Positions 1 to 56,639 of a stretch of 64,000 nucleotides of DNA are shown here, piece by piece (the stretch's first letter is position 1; every line of letters starts with the position of its first letter). Both the position numbers and the translations under genes were made by a program. This DNA is from Paraspadella gotoi. Lineage: Eukaryota; Chaetognatha. The notes under the pieces are model-generated. The model saw only the letters and a program-made list of their open reading frames with translations. It was not told where the DNA came from and ran no database searches. Where the stretch lies: assembly GCA_051294375.1 (NCBI GenBank), contig CM119269.1, positions 7,669,446 through 7,733,445 of the forward strand, read 5' to 3'.

Positions 1-926
1 AATTTTTCGTCAAAAGTTGAACTTTTTTTTTATTATACCGCTTCTTTTGCCATCATTCCTTCTATATTATTTTACAGAGATTTTGTAATGAAAATCGCGT
101 GTTGTGAATTACTATAATAGTGGCTTTATTTTTTTTGTTGAAAATTCTTGTTTATATATAATATTTATTATTGTATCAGTTCTATTTACGAGTAAAAGTT
201 TCGTTGAGAAAATTCTTTGGGGAAATATGTGATTTTTGACAAATGCAAAATTGGAAAAATTTTTCCTTATTTTTTGGGACTGATAATATTTTCTCCAATT
301 TTGATTTAAATTTTTTGAAAGGTATGTACGTGACAAAATTTGAAGGACGAATCCAATCTGAAAGTTTTCTCTATGAGTTCATGATCTGAATAGGACCTAC
401 GTATATTTTACAGGGGTTGTGTAAAGTGTGTCAAAGAATTTGGCGAATCTATTCGCCAAAATACCTACTAAGTTCATCTACACGATATAGCTACTTATTC
501 ACGCCGCAGACATTTCTACATTTTCAGAAATAGGTGCTCGATTCGAAATACAAAAATTGTCATCTTTTATAAGCTTTAAATTAAATTAATGTTTAATTAC
601 CTAGACCGATAAGTCTGCTCCTACTACCAGTGTCAAATCTTCGTAACTATTCCTTGCTCCGATTGCCAAAAGCGGAAGCACGAACTCTCGCAAAGTAACT
701 CGAGGAACGGTGCTATATGAAAAAGCCCGTGAGAGATGGACGCCTCGCTTCCTTTTATTACCGCCGCCGTAATTAGTGAGAGTGCGAATGACGATTAAAG
801 GAAATGGGGGGAGCAAGGGGATGGGGCAGAGGCGTCTTTCGACGGCGAGATAATTGAGTGCGTGACGCCGTGACGTGGTGCCAGGGAGGAAGAAGAGTAA
901 TAGGGGGACGGTGGAAAGAAAACTAC
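1..926. other. HCN intron, no gene seen
   Basis: This AT-rich stretch follows the S6 exon in HCN orientation. No exon resembling the C-linker or cyclic-nucleotide-binding domain could be recognised, and the short open frames show no coding signature. Confidence 0.5.
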
Positions 927-45791
<44,865 letters not shown>

Positions 45792-46094
45792 CTACGATGG
45801 AGGGGGTGGGGGGGGTGGGAAGAGAGGGAGGTGGTGGAGGAAGAGAGAGGTGGGAAGGGAAAGGGGGAAAAAAAAGGTTAATCCGAGGAAAGAGGAGAGA
45901 AAAAAGAAAACACTGAGACAAGCTTATCTCAGACCAAGCACCCAAGCTTTATATCGTTACATTTCTCCTAACTGCCGTAACCTTTTAAACGCTTTCTTTA
46001 TTTCCGGCCATCGACACGCCCACCTTCGTGCATTTTTATTACCGGTCATTTATCCTCCATCCCGTCAAGTTCACCGTCCCCTCTCGGGCGATGA

Positions 46095-46200
46095 CCCTTC
46101 CTTTCCGGTTCTTTTTTTTTTCTCTCTCGGCGCTCAACTTCCGCCTCCTCGACTTCCGGTCTCTCGTTTCCGGTCGCCGGAAACAAAATGGCGTCCGGAG
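46095..46200 (+). promoter_or_regulatory. Candidate ETS/YY1-type promoter
   Basis: Several TTCCGG/CCGGAA (ETS-type) cores occur within 100 bp, including an inverted pair GTTTCCGGTCGCCGGAAAC at 46166-46184. They sit directly before AAAATGGCGTCCGG, a YY1-like site containing an ATG at 46188. The frame MASGDFSTQKSRENRMDEWR runs into a GA repeat and a 25-N gap, so no gene body could be followed. The combination is typical of short animal promoters. Activity is inferred. Confidence 0.35.
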
Positions 46201-46279
46201 ATTTTTCGACCCAAAAATCTCGAGAGAATCGGATGGACGAATGGCGTCACTTATCCTCCCACGCAGAGAGAGAGAGAGA

Positions 46280-46304
46280 NNNNNNNNNNNNNNNNNNNNN
46301 NNNN
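46280..46304. other. Assembly gap (25 N) in a GA repeat
   Basis: Fixed-size gap within a GA tract (about 46264-46355). Confidence 0.99.
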
Positions 46305-46639
46305 AAGAGAGGAGAGCAGAGAGAGAGAGAAGTAGCTAGAGAGAGAGAGAGAGAGGAGCTGTTAGAGAGAGATGAGTTTTATTGGGAAAGAGAAAAGAAC
46401 GAGATGAAATGATGCCAGAGACGAGAGGAGAGCACCATGAGGAGAGAGAAGAGATTGAGTGTTGGATTTTATAAGGGAGAGAGAAGAGAGAGAAGAGAAG
46501 AAGCTTTGGCCGTTTCCACTGACACTGTCATTTTAATCTTTCCTAAAGTGATGAAAGTCCAATTCATGCCTATTTTCATTACGAGTACGGAGAACGCGCC
46601 GAAAGCTATGACAGGAGTACCATGTTAGAGTGATTTGAT

Positions 46640-48950
46640 TTGCTAGATCACGCCATTAAAAACTCCGATCAGCGTAGATACCACATCCTCTTTCTTCTTG
46701 CGAGTCTAAAACCTATGTCGCCAGAGCGCTTTGGTTTTTCATGCTTCAGTTTAACTTGCCGCGACCGGCCCAAGAGATCAAAATAGCCTGTGTTCGCATG
46801 TGTCACTGTTTATTCATTGCTGGCCGTTGCATTACCAAAAAAAGTAAGCCGTTGTTTCTGATAATTCGCTATAATCTTAAATTACTTTAAAATGAATATC
46901 TTGCCTGTCGAGCATCTTCTACTTGTGCTAATTCTGGGAATACTTGATATGGTGAAACTATTATTCTTCCAGTCTTGTTAATTAATGGCCATGGTCTTTC
47001 ATTTATTAACTGTGCTTCCGGATAAATATTTATATTCACTTATTATTGATTATTATATATTATTATTATTGAAAGAATTTGATTAATATATTAATATATA
47101 TATTATTATTTATTGCCATTCAATATTATTTTTTAAGATTTTTTTCTAAAGAAAAATACCAGAATTGCAGATCAAGTTTACTCCACGTAGTATCACGCTA
47201 TTTTTGGACCTCCTATATTCATCTTATTTCACTAATAAGGCTCCTTTTCTCAGCTTGTTCGCAAAGCACAAGTCGTGCAAGCAGATTGCCGAAGATTATT
47301 TATTTTCTTTGTATATTCCTATTTAATTCACCCTGAACAAGTAAAACCATCTCGGCAGTGATAATATTTTTTTAATCAAGTCATTTAGTAAAAGTATTTG
47401 ACTTTGGTCTGCTTATTACTCTGGCCTCTTTATAAATTTATACTGCGATGCATTTTCCACCAAGATAGTATTCGATAACAAATTGTAGAATAGGAACAGT
47501 AGTTTTGGGGGGTACCGATCTGGGGGATATTTTGTTGTTTGCAATTTTAATGTTCGTGATCTTTTACGGAATGCAATGAGGAAAACTTCGCTCAGTTGGA
47601 AATTGACTCGAATGTCGCGACGGAAATTTCGACGCGATGTCATCGTGTAATTGAGGAAATATTTGATTGAGGCCGAATCAGCGAAGGCTAAGGAAAAAGA
47701 AGCATAGTAGGCGCGACCATTTTGACCTATTTACATGGTTCGCCATTTTACACTACGAATAATAAGGACTATTGTGGCAGGTTACGAAGGGACAAAGAAG
47801 CTTTCCTAGCATGCGCACATGCAAACGCTTCGCGGAAGATCCTCGCGCAGCGCGGCAGTCAATGGCGCTGGTGAACTTTGTGGCAAGAGTCTCACGATAA
47901 TACGAAACTGGAACATTTAGCTTTCTGAGCTTTAATCTTATAGTCGCACCAGCGAGGTCTATTTATTCTTTTTTTTTAGAATAAACTTAGGGACTATAAT
48001 ATTTGGATAATTATCTGTTCGCATCGAGTTGTATAGAAAAAAAATAATTTCGTTTCAATTTTCGAATAATTAAAAAGATACTTAACCTTTTGTCACTTCT
48101 TATTTCGACACGCACGCAATTTATTTCCTGGCTTTTTACTCTGTTTATGAATTTTCTTTGAGCTTTTAAATTCGAATAAATACAGATTTTATATTTGTAT
48201 TTATATTAGAATATAATAGTATAATATAATCGTTGTATTTGGGTTGGCCACTTTTATTCGCATTCTCCTAATTAACGCATTAAAACTACTAAAAAAAGCT
48301 ACTGAAGTTATGCACAGAATGCGCATCCTATTGGATCCCATCGGATGCGCTTTGCGATTTGGTTATCTTGAAGGAAGAAATCTGATTTTTTCTGTTTTTC
48401 GATTTTTTTAAAGACGGCAGATCTTGTCTGGAACATTAGCAAGGTTTTATTCAAAATTTCAGAAATACCGTAACAAAAAAGGAAAAAGGCATAGCCATGA
48501 CTAGAGGGCGTCAATTATTAGAAGAAGGGGAATGAATTTTTAAAAAGAATGTCGTGCCACGTTGGTGAAAAAAACTCCGTCGGTTAAGTTTGGACGTGGC
48601 GTCTCTCTTTCTCTCCTGCTCTTCTGTCTGCTCTGTCTCTCTCTCTCTCTCTCTTTGGGCTTGTCATGAATGGGATAATTAACAGATCGCAATATTGCTC
48701 TCCGATGATGCTCGAAAAAGAAAAAAAAAAAAATAAGGAATTTCAATTAACGAATATTTTCCTATTATTGCGCATATATTTCTCAATTAAATGTCAACTT
48801 TTTTGCTTTAATTCAATAATAATACGGCATATATATATATTGAGCGCTTATTTACGCAGAATGCTATTCTTTCGCGAAAAGTTAGTTTGGAACTCGGCAC
48901 AAAATCAAAATCTTCGGCCATACCGTTTTTAAACGAAAAAAAAACCAGGT
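46640..48950. other. AT-rich spacer, no gene seen
   Basis: No open frame with a recognisable domain or splice logic. It includes TA-rich stretches near 47080-47110 and 48180-48240 and a short CT run at 48632-48653. Confidence 0.5.
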
Positions 48951-49398
48951 GAAGAGACAGTAATTATTGATAAGTTGTTAATGATGCAGCAACCAGTTCA
49001 ATATAACAGTCCCTGACTTCGGATCAAGGCGGCTGTAAATCGTGTTACAGCGGCGTTAGCGGCCGGGCGTCCTCTTAACTGCCAGACGACCACCGGGCTA
49101 AGAAGCCCGAGCTTTGGGTTGGGAGGCGACCATGTCTTGCTCGCAGCACCAATGGGCCGCGATGAACGGTTAGTGATTTTAGTCCACGCATACATCCCCC
49201 GCCTCGCGCGTAGGGAAAAAGTCTGTTGCGTCTCTTCAGTGAATTGTGTGTTGGTCGATTCGCCATTCGAAAGTATCGTTCACCAAGTTGAGGGCTGTCG
49301 CCTGATCGAGTTGTGGGGCGGAAAGTGCATCGCCAGGCGGAAAGTGGCATCGCCAGTGTTGTTGTTGGCTGTTCGTTGTTCGAAGTCGGGCTACCCAT
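48950..49398 (+). repeat. Unclassified GC-rich repeat, first of a tandem pair
   Basis: It begins GAAGAGACAGTAATTATTGA and contains a hairpin around GTAA...TTAC, then CTTTGGGTTGGGAGG, then GATGAACGGTTAGTG. The same ordered phrases recur in the next unit with many indels. The minus strand shows GTGGTCGTCTGGCAGTTAAG, which is A-box-like, so a tRNA-derived SINE is possible but unproven. Confidence 0.55.
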
Positions 49399-49800
49399 GA
49401 AGAGACAGTAATTATTGATAAGTGTTAATGACAGAATCCCGCGGTTCAATATATAGCAGATGTCCCTGAGGCTTCGGGATCAGGCTGTAACACCGGTGTT
49501 ACACGCGGGTTAAGCCTGTCCCGTCCGCCCTGCTCTATACTGCCAGCCGACCACGTCGGGCTAGAACGCCGGACCTTTGGGTTGGGGAGAGCGAATGTCT
49601 TGGCCTCCGGCACGGATGGCGGCTGGTATGAACGGTTGGTGGATTTTAGTCAGCCATACATGCATATTTCGTTGACGGAATGGCCTTGTAATTGTAGGGA
49701 ATTCTGGTTTCATAGTGGCAGATTCATAGCAGGCGGCTGGAGGCGATCGCATGGGCCACATGGTCCAGCTGGTAGAGTCTCCACAGTCGCACATACCCTT
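49399..49800 (+). repeat. Unclassified GC-rich repeat, second of a tandem pair
   Basis: Starts with the same GAAGAGACAGTAATTATTGA and keeps the order of the first unit. It contains the palindrome TGTAACACCGGTGTTACA at about 49484-49501. Near 49755 there is an A-box-like ATGGTCCAGCTGGTAGAG without a clear B box. Confidence 0.55.
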
Positions 49801-49993
49801 GGCGGCCATAAGTGATCGTCCTCGCGTTGGGGCTAAACAACATTTTTTATTAGGGCCAATGTATATAACACTAAACAATTCAAAAATAGGAACTCTTCAA
49901 ATAATAACATTTGATAGATTTGTGCCTTCCTTATTAGTTAAGAATTTATTGAAGATACTTAGCCACCTACGCAGTAGAGGCGTATTTTTTTTT

Positions 49994-50024
<31 letters not shown>

Positions 50025-51079
50025 GTGAAAAGTTGGCATAGCGAAAATATCTAAAAGTCAATTATGAAGCGACCGTAACCATCAGTGAACATTAATTAAA
50101 TAAAGAAAATAATGTTATGCTAATTTTCGTAAGTAGGTGGCGCCTATATATATATACAGCTTAGTCATCTTTATAAATCGATAAAATGTCAAATAGGGAT
50201 TTTCTTAATTTTGGAAGGCTGATTTATATTCTCCCTCAATAGTTGATAAAAAATCTAAATAATTTTTAATTTTTTTTATTAAATGTTAAAAAATTGAAAA
50301 ACTATATTTAATATATACAAATTTTAATTTTCAGCTTAAAATATTAGGTTTCTTTTGATATTTTACGCAACTAATCGAATAATTTTAAAAAAAAGAGTTA
50401 TATTTCTTTATATCAACTTTTCATGAGCTAATTCCAAATCTGCAATAAAAAATCTTACAAAAAACTATTTTGAAATTTTAGCGCATTTATTGGATTAGTA
50501 CTTGTATAAGATATGGGCTACTGGGGCGTAAATTGTAAAATTTAATAAATCCAATTTTTTTTATATAGAATGTTCTTTAGTATACGATGTGTGTTGCGTT
50601 TCCTGAGCTCTTTTGATTTTAATTAAAGTTAAATTTATAATTTTTAGGCTACGCTGGGACTAATACCACAGCAAATAAAGGCTGACAAAAACTAATTCGT
50701 AAGTTCGTTTGATTCAATAAAGTTAATATTTATTAACTCTTAAAAAATTTGTTAAAAAAGAGATCTTTAGAAAAAATGCGACTATAGGGAGAAATAATAA
50801 ATACGAATTAACACTTGGACGATGACGTTGTCGTCGACGATAAATGCGCACGACGACGAGCGACGTTTGATGAAGGCGCGACTATGGGAGGTCACCAGGA
50901 CCCGATGGCGCAGGCCGTGTAGGCGTCATGCGTCGTATCATGTTTTACGCCTGTTTTATGGTGTTGTTCATAATCGGCATCATTACTTGTAGCAAAGTTT
51001 GATTCGGATTTGGCTGTACGCTACGATGTTGCACGGCACACGGGCAGGAAGTGTCGGGGCAAAAAGTAGAATCTCATAG
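49801..51079. other. AT-rich spacer, no gene seen
   Basis: Contains a T homopolymer near 49997-50024 and low-complexity AT sequence, followed by a more GC-rich patch at 50815-51060. No coding signal. Confidence 0.5.
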
Positions 51080-51330
51080 CAATTGAAACAATTCTTTGAA
51101 ATTTAATAAACTAGGCTTCATTGATTGGGAAGGTCCTGGTTCAATTGAAGTGAATAAACAAGACTGTGAGAGAGTCTTGCTTAAAAGCTAGCAGAAAGCC
51201 TGCTATGTTATATCTTGTTAAGTGTGATGGAGGCGCTTAGAACCCACCAAAGGCCGTCCAAAGTAGGGACAAGATAGCTTATTTATAAATGAATGGATAT
51301 CTTTATATTTGTTGTAGCCCAATTTGCATA
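51080..51330 (+). repeat. Dispersed repeat R1, long copy
   Basis: CAATTGAAACAATTCTTTG through GTGAATAAACAAGACTGT, GAGAGTCTTG and AAGATAGCTTATTTAT to CCCAATTTGCAT, matching 13709-13946 over its length with scattered indels. It shows that R1 is dispersed and not limited to the duplicated block. Confidence 0.75.
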
Positions 51331-52573
51331 GCAATTATTTGGGCTAGTTTTTTTTTTTTTTTTTAATTAGCCACGTTTGGCTACCCATTAATTGCCGGCC
51401 ATCATCGCTAGCATCATCGCTAGCATCATCCGCGCTTCATTCGAAACAGGCAATAGCTCGGGACGACGAAGAATGGAAACGCTACGTCACGCATCATCTC
51501 CGTCAAGAAAATCGATGGGGCAAGCTGGAGATCGTGCTTAGCCAGATGAGGCCATCGCCTCATTGAACCGCCTCCGCTTACGACAATTCATGATGTCCAA
51601 CGACAGAGCTTCGCAGGTTTGAAGGGTATGGTGTTGTCAAGCCCTGTCTAAGTAAGGGTCAAGCGTAACAGGAGTATGTTCTCTTTGGCTGGTTCTCATT
51701 TTCGAGCAATTGTGGCCCGGCATCTCTGTATTCTTAATTCCTAAACCCTATAGCTTCTTAACGAGCGGCTAAACTATTGGCTAAGTATTACTAAGCTGCT
51801 TTATCAGCTAACGTTTTCATTTTTGTTTTTAACGCTAATCTTTATGCTATAAATATACTAGTAAATTCCGCATTTTTAGATGTAATAGAGTCTTTCGCGA
51901 AAAATAAGGGCGCGAAATAAGGTCTAGTGTTTCATCCCTTACGTCAGCGCTGGTTAGTGTGACGGTGTCGGCATAACACACGCTTGGACATCAGTGGGAT
52001 CTCTCTGTAGGATCGGCAAATCCTTGAGGCGCCAGCTGTTGGGAGCGCGGCTCCCACCCCGGGGCATCACACATGTCTCGCCTCGTTGGCGCCATACTGG
52101 AACGATTAATAAATTAGCTAGGTACCGCGAGTTTTTTTTATTTATTTTCTTTTTCCGCTGTTTAGAAGTGAGCGAAACTACAGCGAGTTGCAGGCGAATG
52201 GAGCTGCAGGGGCAGACGTGTGGACGCGCTGGCGGAGCAGGTGCGACGGGCAAGGGCAGAGTAGCGGGCGGGTCCAGGGAATCGCGAGATGGATCGGCGG
52301 AGGAGCGTCGGAGAGGAGGCGGAGGAATAAGGAGGAGTAAGGGAAGGAAGATCTTTGGTTAAAGAGGCCGAGGCTTGGCTTGCGAATCGCAAAACGCTGG
52401 GGAAAGTGGATGAGGAAGAAGGTGAGGATAATTTGGTCGGGGAGAGAGGAGGTGACGGAGTTATGAAAAGGAGAGAAAAATGGGGTGAAGGCAAATAGCG
52501 AAATGGAAGGATTAATAGAATTTTATGAAGATTTTAGATCAGAGGAATTCGTGAAGAAAACGTTACATGGCAT

Positions 52574-52790
52574 GGGGCTTTGGCTTATTGGCTTAAGCTC
52601 GCGAACTCAAGCATTATTGCCGGTTCCATCCCTGGTCAGGCAGAGGGGGGTGGTTGCTTCCATGAAAGCTTTAACGGGGGCCGGTTTTAATCAGCGACTC
52701 TGGATCGCCAAGTTGCGCGGAAAGCGAGGGCGAGCTGAAGAATGTTGGGGCTATACTATATCTGCGCCGTCAGAGGGCTAATGGCTGACG
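52574..52790 (+). repeat. tRNA-derived SINE
   Basis: The head GGGGCTTTGGCTTATTGG contains a good A box, and GGTTCCATCCC at 52622 is B-box-like with the correct spacing of about 40 bp. A GC-rich unrelated body follows and ends near CTTTCGGCTGAAC. It differs in sequence from the SINE at 5281-5580. Confidence 0.6.
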
Positions 52791-53167
52791 CCCCTCTGCG
52801 CGTCAGCTTTCGGCTGAACATATTCACATTTTTTTTTTAAATGGTTTGACTTTTTTTTGTTGCAATTCATTCTCTTTTGGTCGAAGATCAGATTTGATTA
52901 AATGTTATTCACGATCACCTTAGTTAACGAAGTATTTTCAATCGTCTCGATCGATGCAGTACATTTTCAGGGCTCAAAAGTTTCCTGTCGTGCGTTGCAG
53001 AGACGTTTTGGCGGCCGCGTCGGCGGAGGGCGGCGCGCGCAGCGGGGCGTCAATGACCGACGAAGGAGAAGAGGGAGAAGGTTGCATTGCGTCGGCGATA
53101 ATGTAAGAGAGAGAGAACATGAAGGTAAATGAAACGAAAACATTTTCTCGTTTCTCTGCTCGTTCTT

Positions 53168-53293
53168 AGTGAAATAATGCCGCTCGTTTTATTGATGTCG
53201 AAGGGACTTTGAAAGGCGTGCGACGATGCCTGACGGACGAGCAATCGACGACGACGACTGAAAACATAAGCCCTAGAGTCTTGTTAGCGACGG
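53168..53293 (+). CDS. Possible exon of an unidentified gene
   Basis: About 40 codons read ARFIDVEGTLKGVRRCLTDE and on to ISPRVLLATG between an acceptor-like TCGTTCTTAG and a strong donor, GG|GTAAGTC. An in-frame TGA lies at the very start, and the next candidate exon does not match in phase. This is either a damaged or mis-sequenced gene or chance. I do not recognise the protein. Confidence 0.22.
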
Positions 53294-53524
53294 GTAAGTC
53301 TTTTCCGAGTTTAACTGACCTAAAAACTGAAAATTTAATTCGTGATGATACATTTAAATACGAATAATAGATCTGATATAAATAAATCCAATTCATGGCT
53401 ATCACGCTTTCGGACGGCAATAATTTCATCACGGAGCGATCAATCAATCGCTCATGTCATTCATCAAGGCCTACGTTAGGTTTATAGGCAATAAATCGCC
53501 AGCCATCACTCTTGCCTTTACAGC

Positions 53525-53762
53525 AGCGCAACGGGCAACTCCGTCCGGCGCCTTCGTCATCGTCTCCGAAGACGGCTGGGGGGAGGAGGAACGATAGGCA
53601 GGCAGGCAGCTTCAGGCAGCAGGCGAAACAGTCCCGCGGCGGAGGCAGCATGAGCCTCGAACGGACGGGGAACGGCACGCTGCGTCGCTCCACTAGCGTC
53701 GACGGGGCAGGAGAACGACAAGAACGCTGCGGCGGACGAAGATCTTTTGATTTTTATCCGGG
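53525..53762 (+). CDS. Possible exon of an unidentified gene
   Basis: An open stretch after the acceptor-like GCCTTTACAG encodes a low-complexity Arg/Ser/Gly/Gln-rich sequence. An internal ATG at 53649 gives MSLERTGNGTLRRSTSVDGA and on to RRSFDFYPG, before a donor-like CCGG|GTAGGTG. It could be a 5' exon with the start codon inside it. No family is recognised and no following exon was found. Confidence 0.22.
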
Positions 53763-54629
53763 TAGGTGACGGCGTTTTTTTTTTTGGTTTTATTTTATGT
53801 AAAGTGCTTATATGTTATCGTGTTAGACAGTCGTCAGTTGCATTGAGTATTGAAGTTTTTTTTCATATTCAAAAGATCAGCCTAGTGATATTAAAATCCT
53901 CTCGTCCGTGCCTTCCGTAAAAGGTCCGTGGCCCGAAGCTCTGCCACGCGCCGCGAGCAAATGAGCGCCGGCGACGCTGTGTGCCGCGCGCGCTCTTGGC
54001 GTGCCCGTCTGGCGGTCGAAGCTACGAAACGAATCGTCATTCGGTCGCTGTCGCCATCTAGTCGTAGTCTGGCACGAAGACGAGGAAAGTCGACCCGCGG
54101 CTTCGCCCTGCCCTCTTCACTCACGTTCTTTGCTGAACACTGAATGCCGTACGGTTGATTAGTGTGGCGGTGTGGGGCGGGGGGCGTGATTCGAAGATGG
54201 GAGAGGTGTGGGGTAATGTTTGGGTGGGATTAGGAAGTATGCGTGGCGCTTACATTTTTGGGTTGAGAACGCATCTGGCTCATTTTCGTTTACGAGTTTG
54301 TTCACGGATGTTTGAACAACAAAATAATGGTACACTTAGCTCTTAATAGATGCCAAGAAGGAACCTTTGATTGTTTGTGTTGTTTTTGTTTGTTTTTTTT
54401 TTTTACGGAGCAGCGAAATGAGGCGCAAACAACAATGTTAAAATTGGCTAATTTGGCTGTTCGTTGGAATCGTGAAAAAAAAAAAACGTCAATAGGGCGT
54501 GACATTTTTTTAAACGAGCCCAGTTAGCACGGTGAATATCCGGCTTTTCGGATTGTTTTTTTTTTTTTTAATTGAACAAACCTTTAGCTGCGCATCTTAT
54601 AATCCGTTGTTGCTCTGAGCAGGCAGTTG

Positions 54630-54680
54630 GCTCAATTGGTTCGCACAAGTTGATTTAGCTTTTGCCGGCTTGGTTTTTTT
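54630..54680 (+). repeat. SINE relic (A-box region)
   Basis: GCAGTTGGCTCAATTGGTTC is a good tRNA D-arm/A-box. The B-box position reads GCCGGCTTGG and is degenerate. Only a fragment remains. Confidence 0.4.
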
Positions 54681-54714
54681 TAAACATTTCTGTTTTTTAC
54701 TTTTAATGAATTTT

Positions 54715-55826
54715 GCATAGATTTAAAATTTTTGACTGTTTTGTTATAGAAGATTAGCCACAGTGCAGCCCCGCCCGCAAATAAATATGCTTCAGACATA
54801 AAATGAAGGCATGCAATGGTTATAGCTTCCTGCCCAATTCATTAACAGGTTTCCTGTGAAGCAAATAAAACATGGCGAAAATGGGCTTGGCTAATATCAT
54901 AATACAGATATGATATCACATTCGACACTTATGAGCATTAAAGGCAAACTTTTTGTAAATAATGTATATAACGTCAAAAAAAGATTTAGCATTTTAGAGC
55001 CTTTTGTATTAGAAAGATTATCACCGCTGAGGCGCCGTGCGCGCATTGTGCAGACCCCACAATCAAAATATCTCAGGACATAAAAATAACATGCAATGGT
55101 ACTATTGGCACAAATTATATAAGCAGGTTTACTGTGAAGAACAATAAAACATTGATAAATCTTCTAAATTCATGAATAAAGAATACAAGTATGCACATTG
55201 CGCGACAGCTCATATTGAGGCATAAAGGCAAAGCTTTTTTTGTAAATAATGTATATATATCAATAAACAGATTTAGCAATTTTAGACGCTTTTGTTATGT
55301 AGAGAAGATTACCTGTGCAGTGCAGATCGCCCAAAAAATATCTTCAGAGCATTAAAATATTACATGTCAATGGTTAAATTTCACAAAATTAAATTACGTT
55401 ACTGTGAACCAAATAAAACAGAAGCGGTTGGTGCCGGGTTAATAATGGTTGAATAACATGGCTTCTAATTCATAATAAATGATACAATATCACATTCGGC
55501 GACAACCTTAATGAGCATAAAGGCAAAACTTTTTTGTTACAAAAAAAATAATGTAATATAATCAAAAAGATTTACAATTAATTTTAGACGGATTGTTGTT
55601 AATAGAAGATTACCGGCAGTGGCAAAGCCCCCCAAAAACTATCTTCAGAGCATAAAAATAACATGCAATGGTTATCATTTAACAAATTAAATTAGAGGTT
55701 TAGCTGTGAACAATAAAACCAGAAATATGCTTTTAATTCATAATAAGAATAGCGATAATCACATTCCGACACTTATGAGGCAAAAAGGCAAACTTTTTGT
55801 AAATAATGTAATATATCAAAAAAGAA
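54715..55826 (+). repeat. Satellite array, monomer about 260-300 bp, four units
   Basis: Units begin at about 54749, 55011, 55301 and 55603 with GAAGATTA. Each contains ACATGCAATGGTTA-like sequence, AATAAAAC, ATCACATTC and CATAAAGGCAAACTTTTTGT in the same order. A partial tail precedes the first unit and the last is incomplete. Monomers differ by many substitutions and indels. Confidence 0.85.
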
Positions 55827-55997
55827 TAAAAAATTCAGCTCACAGTTATGATACTTACTTTATATATTAAAAAAAATTAAATAGAAGCGGTGTATGAGTT
55901 TAAATGTAAGGTGCAATCATATCGCGTAAAAGCAAGCTGAGTACAAGTTGATGTTGAAGACTTTCTGTTAGCAAAGTGTTTATCATGAAACTGAGAT

Positions 55998-56079
55998 AAA
56001 GTTGATGTTAAAGACTTTTCTGTTCAAAAATGTTTTGCATAAACATTTGTAAAGCAGAAAAGTCTTGAACATCAACTTT
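55998..56079 (+). other. 82-nt hairpin, pre-miRNA-like in size
   Basis: A 25-base left arm (55998-56022, AAAGTTGATGTTAAAGACTT followed by TTCTG) pairs with 56055-56079 with one mismatch. Within the 32-base loop AAATGTTT and AAACATTT can also pair. A third copy of the arm lies upstream at 55944-55966 in direct orientation. It could be a miRNA precursor or a small inverted-repeat element. Transcription cannot be judged from sequence. Confidence 0.5.
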
Positions 56080-56439
56080 CGAAGGGCAAAAAAAAAAAAT
56101 CTTAAAAGGGGGCATAAGGATAAGGCCATGATGATAGTGCATTTCATTGCATGATGAAAGTCATCATCTGACGGCGATGAATCATTCATCGAAATAAAGA
56201 CAACAAATGCGTGTATGCAGTGAAAGAGAGAGAGAGAAGAGAGAGAGAGGAGCGAAGAGAGAGAGAAGAGATGGACAGTTTGCTCCAGCCAACCGAAAGC
56301 GCATTATTATGTCTGCTCTCGTTTATATAAAGAATACATCAGAAAGTTTAGGGAAAATCGGCACGAAAATCTCGGATGTAATTTGGCGGATTTTTGTATG
56401 ACAATAATGGCGTATAAAAGTTTTTAGAAGGAAAAAGAG

Positions 56440-56545
56440 AGAGAGAGAAAGAGAAACGAGTAGAGAGAGAGAGAGAGAGGAAGAGAGAGAGAGAAAGAGA
56501 AAGAGAGAGAGAGAAGAGAGAGACAGAGAGATAGATGAGAGAGAG
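56440..56545 (+). repeat. (GA)n microsatellite
   Basis: Interrupted GA tract. Shorter GA tracts lie at 56224-56270 and 56851-56880. Confidence 0.9.
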
Positions 56546-56639
56546 GAGAGGAGTGAGAAAGTGATAGATAGAGAAAGAGAAAAGAAAAAGTTCTTTCAGG
56601 CTGTTCGCGAGCAAGAGAGTAATAAATAAGTAGAAAATC

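Noticed and set aside
49095-49145. 5S rRNA-derived SINE
   Set aside because: GGGCTAAGAAGCCC and CTTTGGGTTGGGAGG faintly recall the 5S internal promoter, but the spacing is about ten bases too short and the second unit does not keep the match.
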